From Pseudodesulfovibrio sediminis (GTDB lineage Bacteria > Desulfobacterota > Desulfovibrionia > Desulfovibrionales > Desulfovibrionaceae): a stretch of 64,000 bases of DNA. Each line of letters begins with the position of its first letter. The first letter of the stretch is position 1. Made by a program: the position numbers and the translations under genes. The notes under the pieces were generated by a model. It was not told where the DNA came from. It ran no database searches and worked only from the letters and a program-made list of their open reading frames with translations. The stretch covers positions 62,001-126,000 of the forward strand of contig NZ_AP024485.1 of the NCBI RefSeq assembly GCF_020886695.1, read 5' to 3'. Below are positions 58,592 through 64,000 of this stretch, piece by piece.

Positions 58592-59230
58592 TTGCGCAAA
58601 ATAACTCTTCAGAATTTTACAAGACCCGAAGATATCGAGTCTGAATCGTTTCGAATTATTGATTTCGAGGTGCCTGCACCCCGTCCGTTTGAGGGTGCAG
58701 AGTGGGAAATTGTTCGCAGAATGATTCACACAACAGCCGATTTCGAGATGTTGGAGCTGGTGCGATTCCACGGTAATGCCGTGGATTCGGGGCTAAAAGC
58801 ACTCAAATCAGGATGTGTCATTGTATCGGATACCGAGATGGCCAAACGGGGTATGCCTGTCCGTAGGCTTGATCCTCTGGGCTGTGTGGTGCAGTGCCTG
58901 ATCAATGACAAGCGCGTGGTGGAAAGAGCCGCCCACGAAGGGATTACACGGGCCAAAGCGGCTGTTGATGTCGCAGTAAACGAACTCAAGCCAGCAATCT
59001 ATGTCATTGGAAATGCGCCGACTGCCTTGATTCGTCTTGTGGAACATATTGATAATGGCATGCCTGTTCCGGCGTTAGTAGTTGGAATGCCAGTCGGTTT
59101 TGTGAACGCGGCCGAGTCCAAGGCGTTGCTTATGAGTCGGGATATTCCGTATATAAGTATTGAAGGTCGAAAGGGCGGAAGCGCTTTGGCTGCTTCCGTG
59201 ATCAATGCTCTGGCGGTTCTGGCTGCGTAA
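58592..59230 (+). CDS. cbiC: Precorrin-8X / cobalt-precorrin-8 methylmutase
   Basis: 212 residues from TTG 58592 (GGAG upstream; a longer frame from TTG 58538 is weaker). CbiC/CobH motifs: R-R-M-I-H-T-T-A-D-F (catalytic His), V-I-S-D-T-E-M, G-N-A-P-T-A-L, V-G-M-P-V-G-F-V-N-A-A-E-S-K. It moves the C-11 methyl to C-12 in corrin synthesis. The rest of the pathway is not here; single gene with its own terminator. Confidence 0.92.
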   Translation: MRKITLQNFTRPEDIESESFRIIDFEVPAPRPFEGAEWEIVRRMIHTTADFEMLELVRFHGNAVDSGLKALKSGCVIVSDTEMAKRGMPVRRLDPLGCVVQCLINDKRVVERAAHEGITRAKAAVDVAVNELKPAIYVIGNAPTALIRLVEHIDNGMPVPALVVGMPVGFVNAAESKALLMSRDIPYISIEGRKGGSALAASVINALAVLAA

Positions 59231-59250
59231 TTCATGCTTTTTCGTCCTGA

Positions 59251-59290
59251 AAAAAACGCTCGAAGAGAAAAACTTCGAGCGTTTTTTTTT
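59251..59290 (+). terminator. Terminator of cbiC
   Basis: AAAAAACGCTCGAAG / CTTCGAGCGTTTTTT, followed by T run. Confidence 0.92.
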
Positions 59291-59468
59291 GTTTTTCATT
59301 TACGTTTTTCGAGAGGGGTAAAAGAATTTTCTAAAACTGTTGGATACTCAGGCAAATCCTGCTAGTTGTTAAAGAAAGTACCTTGGCAATCGAAAAGTAC
59401 TTTGCGTGAAATTAATGGTGTTTTTCAGGTTTGAACCCGAACAAACCTCATCAGAGCTGGAAGGAGCT

Positions 59469-59741
59469 ATGGCTAGAAAAGACAAAGGGAACAACAAAGT
59501 CACTGTGTATCCGGATTGGTGCAAAGGCTGCGGCATTTGTGTTGAATTCTGTCCGGGAAAGGTGCTCAGTCTGAGCATGCAGGGCAAAGCGGAAGTGGAG
59601 CACGAAGAGAACTGTATCCGGTGTGGTTTTTGCGAATTGCACTGTCCTGACTTCGCCATTGTGGTCACGGACAAGGAGCCTGTTCAAGAGGATGAACCTA
59701 AAGCCGCTGCAAAAAAAGCGACCGGGAAGGGGGCTGAATAG
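59469..59741 (+). CDS. korD: 2-oxoacid:ferredoxin oxidoreductase, ferredoxin-like delta subunit
   Basis: 90 residues from ATG 59469 (AAGGAG upstream; a longer frame from 59406 lacks support). Two C-x2-C-x2-C-x3-C-P clusters: C-K-G-C-G-I-C-V-E-F-C-P and C-I-R-C-G-F-C-E-L-H-C-P, so 2x[4Fe-4S]. An Ala/Lys tail ends the protein. Leads korDABC. Confidence 0.92.
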   Translation: MARKDKGNNKVTVYPDWCKGCGICVEFCPGKVLSLSMQGKAEVEHEENCIRCGFCELHCPDFAIVVTDKEPVQEDEPKAAAKKATGKGAE

Positions 59742-59743
59742 AC

Positions 59744-60889
59744 ATGCCCAGACGTAAGAAGCGTAAGGAAATTTTTGCGCTCGGCAACGAGGCCGTTGTC
59801 GAAGGCGCATTGTTAGCCGGATGTTCGTTTTATGGTGGATATCCCATTACTCCGTCTACAGAGATCATGGAAATAATGGCGCAGCGTCTACCCATGATCA
59901 AAGACGGTGTCTTTATCCAGCTCGAAGATGAAATCGCCTCCATGGGCGCTGTTATCGGCGCTTCCATGGCTGGCCGCAAGGCTATGACAGCGACCAGTGG
60001 GCCCGGATTTTCGCTCATGCAGGAGAACCTTGGTTATGCCATTATGGCTGAAGCGCCCATGGTGCTTGTCAATGTCATGCGTGGCGGTCCGTCAACCGGG
60101 CTTCCCACCTGCCCGGCACAGGGGGATGTGCAGCAGGCTCGCTGGGGTACCCATGGAGATCACCCCATCATCGTCCTGTCTGCATCCAACGTGCAGGAGT
60201 GTCTGGACATGACCATTACCGCCTTCAACATGGCGGAGAAATATCGGACGCCGGTCATTCTGCTGCTGGATGAGGTCACTTCGCACACGCGTGAGAAGAT
60301 CGAGCTGCCCAATGAGGGCGAGTACGAGGTCTTTTCCCGTTCGGTGCCGAGTATGCCGCCAGAGTGGTACAAGCCCTACGAAGAGACTGTTCGCGGGGTA
60401 CCGCCCATGCCTCCGATAGGCTCCGGGTACCGTTTTCACGTGACCGGGCTGACCCACGATCGAAACGGGTTCCCCACGCAGAGACCGTCTGAAGTCGTGG
60501 AGCTTATGGATCGTATTCACCGGAAGATCGACCAGTTCTTTTATGACATCCAGCTTGTTGATGAAATTCAGACTGATGATTGCGAGATTTGTGTCATTGC
60601 CTATGGCAGTGTGGCCCGTTCGGCAGAGCTGGCTGTGCAGCAGGCCCGCGCGAACGGCGTGAAGGCCGGGCTTCTCAAGCTCAAGACCCTGTTTCCGTAT
60701 CCCAGGCGGCATACCGAAAAGATCCTGGCCAAGGCCAAGACGCTCGTTGTGCCAGAAATGAATATGGGACAGATGTCCCGAGAGGTGAAGCGTGTGAATA
60801 TGGGGCATGCGTCTGTTCGGACCATCAATAGAATTGATGGACAGATTGTCACGCCCTCTGAAATCCTCAAGGTCATCATGCAGGGGTAA
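59744..60889 (+). CDS. korA: 2-oxoacid:ferredoxin oxidoreductase subunit alpha
   Basis: 381 residues. G-N-E-A-V-V-E-G-A-L-L-A-G-C then G-Y-P-I-T-P-S-T-E-I (domain I/II of the alpha subunit), E-x-E-I-A-S-M-G. Contributes the CoA/substrate side of the active site. Two bases after korD. Substrate range (2-oxoglutarate is most likely from the subunit layout) is inferred. Confidence 0.94.
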   Translation: MPRRKKRKEIFALGNEAVVEGALLAGCSFYGGYPITPSTEIMEIMAQRLPMIKDGVFIQLEDEIASMGAVIGASMAGRKAMTATSGPGFSLMQENLGYAIMAEAPMVLVNVMRGGPSTGLPTCPAQGDVQQARWGTHGDHPIIVLSASNVQECLDMTITAFNMAEKYRTPVILLLDEVTSHTREKIELPNEGEYEVFSRSVPSMPPEWYKPYEETVRGVPPMPPIGSGYRFHVTGLTHDRNGFPTQRPSEVVELMDRIHRKIDQFFYDIQLVDEIQTDDCEICVIAYGSVARSAELAVQQARANGVKAGLLKLKTLFPYPRRHTEKILAKAKTLVVPEMNMGQMSREVKRVNMGHASVRTINRIDGQIVTPSEILKVIMQG

Positions 60890-60894
60890 TCGAC

Positions 60895-61746
60895 ATGAGT
60901 AGTATCACTGGAAATGAAGTCATTCATCAATATCTGAGGCATAACAAGAAGTTTCCGCATGTACTGTGCGCAGGGTGCGGCCATGGTATTGTGCTGGGAA
61001 CGTTGATCCGTTCCATCCATTCGTTGTCGATCCCCAAGGACGATGTTGTGGTTGTGGCCGGTATAGGCTGCTCAGGCCGGCTGGCTGTGTATGTGGATTT
61101 CAATACTGTCCATACCACACATGGCCGCGCCTTGAGCTTTGCCACCGGCATTAAAATGGCCAATCCCAAACTGAATGTAATCACCATCATGGGCGACGGA
61201 GATGCCCTGTCCATCGGCGGCAACCACTTGATTCATGCAGCCCGTCGAAATATCGGCGTTACGGCTTTGGTGCTCAACAACAATATCTACGGCATGACCG
61301 GTGGACAGAGTTCTCCGGCCACTCCGGCAGGTTCCACAACCATGACCAACCCATACGGTCAGCTCGACAAGAGTTTTGATACTGTGGAATTGGCCAGGGG
61401 CGCGGGGGCAAACTATGTGGCTCGCGGGACCGTCTTTCACGTTAACAAGCTTGAAAGCATCATGACCGAAGCCATTCAGCGTTCAGGTTTCTCGCTGGTT
61501 GAAGCCATTACTCCTTGCCATACCCAGTTCGGTCGCAAGAACAAGTACAAGAGCTCCGTGGACATGTATAAGTGGCTCAAGAAGACCGCAATCCCCGTGG
61601 AGCGGTACGAAAAGATGTCCGAAAAGGAACGCGAAGGCCGTATGCCCATCGGTGAGTTCGTGAAAAAGGATCGGACAGGCTTTGAGGAAAAGTATTACGC
61701 CATGCAGGCGGATTTCCTCAAGGCGGAAGCCAAGGGGGGCAAGTAG
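60895..61746 (+). CDS. korB: 2-oxoacid:ferredoxin oxidoreductase subunit beta
   Basis: 283 residues. C-A-G-C-G-H-G near residue 21, G-I-G-C-S-G-R, and the TPP motif G-D-G-D-A-L-S-I-G-G-N-H. Binds thiamine diphosphate and one [4Fe-4S] cluster. Continuous with korA and korC. Confidence 0.95.
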   Translation: MSSITGNEVIHQYLRHNKKFPHVLCAGCGHGIVLGTLIRSIHSLSIPKDDVVVVAGIGCSGRLAVYVDFNTVHTTHGRALSFATGIKMANPKLNVITIMGDGDALSIGGNHLIHAARRNIGVTALVLNNNIYGMTGGQSSPATPAGSTTMTNPYGQLDKSFDTVELARGAGANYVARGTVFHVNKLESIMTEAIQRSGFSLVEAITPCHTQFGRKNKYKSSVDMYKWLKKTAIPVERYEKMSEKEREGRMPIGEFVKKDRTGFEEKYYAMQADFLKAEAKGGK

Positions 61747-62334
61747 ATGAAAGCGCAACAAGAACTCAATCGTTTTGAGATTCGGTTCTCCGGTCTTGGC
61801 GGTCAGGGGATCATCACCCTTGGCAAGATCATGGGACAGGGGCTTGCCCTTGGTCATGGGTACAACGTTACCCAGACGCAGAGCTATGGCCCTGAAGCGC
61901 GTGGCGGGTCCAGTAAATGCGATCTGGTCATCAGCTCCAATCCCATCAGCTATCCCAAGGCGGAAAGTCTGGATCTGCTCGTGGCGCTTTCTCAGGAGGC
62001 GTGCAACAATTATTACCCCTACCTCAAGCCGGGCGGACTCCTTGTTTTGGAAACCGATTTGGTCAAGCAGCCGCCTACCAATCAATTCCTTGGGCTGCCG
62101 TATACGACGCTGGCAAAGGACAAGGTCGGCATTGTGCAGGCCATGAATACCGTTGTCCTGGGCTCGTTGTCCATGTTGCTGCCCTTTGTCAATCAGGGCG
62201 TTATGCGCAAAAGCCTGGAGTCTGTGCTGCCACCCAAGATCAAGGCTGTCAACACCAAGGCCTTCAATCTTGGCCATCGTCTCGCCAAGAAGGAGTGGGG
62301 CGAAGATGCAGGGGATGTCTGGACAGTGGAGTAA
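61747..62334 (+). CDS. korC: 2-oxoacid:ferredoxin oxidoreductase subunit gamma
   Basis: 195 residues. F-S-G-L-G-G-Q-G-I-I-T-L-G-K and S-Y-G-P-E-A-R-G-G-S-S-K-C are typical. Start codon directly after the korB stop (TAG-ATG). Together the four subunits give the KGOR/KorDABC enzyme that makes succinyl-CoA and reduced ferredoxin from 2-oxoglutarate and CoA, or runs in reverse. Confidence 0.94.
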   Translation: MKAQQELNRFEIRFSGLGGQGIITLGKIMGQGLALGHGYNVTQTQSYGPEARGGSSKCDLVISSNPISYPKAESLDLLVALSQEACNNYYPYLKPGGLLVLETDLVKQPPTNQFLGLPYTTLAKDKVGIVQAMNTVVLGSLSMLLPFVNQGVMRKSLESVLPPKIKAVNTKAFNLGHRLAKKEWGEDAGDVWTVE

Positions 62335-62370
62335 GTGTGGTGCAGTCGTGAATACAGTTACAGAATAAAC

Positions 62371-62407
62371 AAAAAGGGCCGTCGGTTATACCGACGGCCC
62401 TTTTTGT
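62371..62407. terminator. Bidirectional terminator between korC and the FlgO-like gene
   Basis: AAAAAGGGCCGTCGG / CCGACGGCCCTTTTT with loop TTATA. Confidence 0.93.
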
Positions 62408-62417
62408 TTGCGCGCTG

Positions 62418-63074
62418 TTATTCAAACGACGTCTTCACTGTCGGGCTGAGTCCTTCATCCTTTTTGAGTTGGGGCAGCATTTCCCGGATGTTGTCCGTGA
62501 TGGGCAGCGTCCAGTTGTGTGCGGAGACCACTGCCGAGTCAACCAGTCTGATGACCTTGGCGGACATGTAGATATATTGATCGGCGATGACATACGACCC
62601 GATGAGCATGGCGGATCTGGGCGGCAGGTCATCTCTCAGGGCGCTGCGGTTTGCATAGTCCGTCGCACTTTTCCCTTCGGCATACTGATAGTCGGTCTTG
62701 TTGGGTTTGCCATCAGTGATGAGGATGTCGTGTTGGACCAATCGGTCTGCTACCTGTTGCGTCATGACATACCCGAAAATCGCATTGTCGCCGGGGTCTT
62801 TCTGGTTGACAAAACGACGGACAAAAACAGCGGACTTCATGGTCAATTCGCCATCGTCAACATTGGCATACAGCACATCCGCCGCTTTGTAGTTCAGTTC
62901 TATGATAGGTATCTCAGCTGTGTCGTGGTAGGCGCGCGCCGTGGGAGCATCGTCGAACAGGAAGTCATACGTATCGCCTGCTCCTTCTTTGGTGTCTTCC
63001 CAGGCACGGTTGCCGCACCCGTAGACGAAGAAGAGAGCAGTGAGCAGCAGCAGGGTCGTGGTCGTTCGTTTCAT
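62418..63074 (-). CDS. FlgO-like outer-membrane lipoprotein
   Basis: 218 residues from ATG 63074. Lipobox F-V-Y-G-C near residue 19. The FlgO-like domain follows: V-x-x-F-V near residue 85, I-F-G-Y-V-M-T-Q-Q-V-A-D-R-L-V then G-S-Y-V-I-A-D-Q-Y-I-Y-M-S-A-K-V-I-R-L. In Vibrio FlgO is needed for motility and adhesion; here the gene is alone. A weak GGACGGA precedes the ATG. Confidence 0.75.
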   Translation of the reverse strand: MKRTTTTLLLLTALFFVYGCGNRAWEDTKEGAGDTYDFLFDDAPTARAYHDTAEIPIIELNYKAADVLYANVDDGELTMKSAVFVRRFVNQKDPGDNAIFGYVMTQQVADRLVQHDILITDGKPNKTDYQYAEGKSATDYANRSALRDDLPPRSAMLIGSYVIADQYIYMSAKVIRLVDSAVVSAHNWTLPITDNIREMLPQLKKDEGLSPTVKTSFE

Positions 63075-63139
63075 GGTGTCCGTCCCGGAGTCACAGTTGA
63101 AAGCACATGCCAAAGCGTGAGTACTGATTACTCATACCT

Positions 63140-63979
63140 TTATTCGGTCAAGCCGGGGATTTCCTTTAGGACCGCACGGATAAGTTTTGTCATCGCGGCC
63201 GAGGATTTTTCCGCCTGGGCGATGACTTCATCCAGCGGGGCGTCTTTCATGCAGTCGGGGAGATTCTTGTTGGTCAGGCAGGAGATGCCGAGTACGCGGA
63301 TTCCCATGTGATGGGCGGCTATGGCCTCCATGCAGGTGGACATGCCTATGGCGTCGGCGCCCATGCGTCTGTACATGCGGGTTTCTGCCGGCGTTTCCAT
63401 GTTCGGTCCCATGACCTGCATGAATACGCCTCGCTCCAGGCGAATGCCAAGCTCAAGAGCCTTGTCCACTGCCAGAGCGCGCAGAGTGGGATCGTACACG
63501 GCGCACATGTCCGGGAAACGGTCGCCCCAGGCGTCTACGTTTTCGCCTCTGAGCGGAGTGTGCCCGGTCAGGTTGATATGGTCCTCGATAAGCATGGGGG
63601 AGCCGGTTTCAAAGGACGGGTTGAGTGCGCCTACGGCATTGGTCAGGATCAGTGTTTTGACACCGATTTCGCCAAGCACGCGGATATTGTGTGTAGCTTC
63701 CTGGGCCGAGAAGCCTTCATAGAGGTGAAAGCGTCCCTGAAGTGCGATGACAGGTACACCGTCGATGGTGCCATATATGAACTGTCCGGCGTGGCTTTTG
63801 ACTGTGGAGACCGGGAACTCGTTAATGGCCTCATAGGGGATGGCAATAGGGTTCTCAATGGCCTCGGCAAGACCGCCTAACCCAGTCCCGGTGATGAAAG
63901 CAACGGTGCCATCTTGAATTTTGCCTAGCTTTTCTTGTATGTATGCGGCAGAATGATGTATCTTTTTGTGGTATTCCAT
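63140..63979 (-). CDS. punA: Purine-nucleoside phosphorylase
   Basis: 279 residues, AAGGAG 6 bp before ATG. PNP/MTAP family: G-T-G-L-G-G-L-A (phosphate loop), H-A-G-Q-F-I-Y-G, Q-G-R-F-H-L-Y-E-G, T-N-A-V-G-A-L-N, M-Q-V-M-G-P-N-M-E-T-P-A-E, G-A-D-A-I-G-M-S-T. It cleaves purine nucleosides with phosphate. The substrate Glu/Asn pair suggests PNP rather than MTAP, with Asn in the L-T-N segment. Only the first bases upstream are visible. Confidence 0.94.
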   Translation of the reverse strand: MEYHKKIHHSAAYIQEKLGKIQDGTVAFITGTGLGGLAEAIENPIAIPYEAINEFPVSTVKSHAGQFIYGTIDGVPVIALQGRFHLYEGFSAQEATHNIRVLGEIGVKTLILTNAVGALNPSFETGSPMLIEDHINLTGHTPLRGENVDAWGDRFPDMCAVYDPTLRALAVDKALELGIRLERGVFMQVMGPNMETPAETRMYRRMGADAIGMSTCMEAIAAHHMGIRVLGISCLTNKNLPDCMKDAPLDEVIAQAEKSSAAMTKLIRAVLKEIPGLTE

Positions 63980-64000
63980 GTTGACTCCTTCAGTGTGCTG

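Noticed and set aside
1..64000. CRISPR arrays or rRNA genes
   Set aside because: No regularly spaced direct repeats with spacers and no rRNA-like sequence were seen. The decapeptide-repeat gene is a coding repeat, not an array.

Overview
The window looks like chromosome from a Desulfovibrio/Pseudodesulfovibrio-type sulfate reducer. The main reasons are a complete qrcABCD menaquinone reductase operon, a korDABC 2-oxoacid:ferredoxin oxidoreductase, a stressosome operon that ends in a nucleotide cyclase, and many PAS/two-component proteins. Gene density is high, codon use is moderately GC-rich, and starts are mostly preceded by GGAGG-type ribosome binding sites. Coordinates and product calls come from reading the sequence only; family names rest on remembered motifs, not on database searches.

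Layout. 1-7.2 kb: a co-directional housekeeping run (DUF89-like end fragment, mltA, DUF4254, gatB, mtnA, terminator, der). 7.27 kb: tRNA-Ser(GCT), followed by an AT-richer three-gene overlapping cassette (two proteins with HEPN-type R-x4-H motifs and an Abi-alpha/DUF4393-like protein) that looks like a defence module. 10.2-11.7 kb: a PilZ protein and a Fur/PerR regulator. 11.9-26.5 kb: tRNA-Ser(TGA) and a 14.5-kb integrative element bounded by a 25-bp perfect direct repeat of the tRNA 3' end. The element carries a P4-type integrase, AlpA, replication genes, a small-terminase-like protein, HNH, an XRE repressor with two palindromic operators, a candidate ~480-nt structured RNA with its own terminator, and a four-gene cargo operon: radical SAM enzyme, small protein, 1343-residue nuclease-NACHT protein, membrane protein. 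No capsid or tail genes are present, so it reads as a phage satellite with a defence-like cargo. Paired GTGGTAC repeats, 12 bp apart, lie at both ends, and the same layout recurs in a degenerate copy at 26.8 kb, the scar of an older element.

27-31 kb: a Slam-like outer-membrane protein paired with a 905-residue exported protein made of dozens of decapeptide repeats. 31.5-34.2 kb: a NarL-type two-component system. 34.4-39.2 kb (minus strand): rsbR-rsbS-rsbT-rsbX-like-cyclase, a full stressosome signalling module. 39.5-40.5 kb: two small unknown genes and strong hairpins. 40.5-44 kb: a PPC-domain protein and an ECF transporter (S, T, A, A'). 44.2-48.6 kb: small proteins, mazG, cvpA, rfbC, manC. 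48.8-53.6 kb: qrcABCD. 53.9-58.4 kb: a TAXI-type binding protein and a polar amino acid ABC transporter. 58.6-64 kb: cbiC, korDABC, a FlgO-like lipoprotein and purine nucleoside phosphorylase.

Best candidates for new biology are the radical SAM/nuclease-NACHT cargo operon of the satellite, the structured RNA at 18.96-19.44 kb, the Slam-like/decapeptide-repeat pair, and the HEPN/HEPN/Abi-alpha cassette beside tRNA-Ser(GCT).
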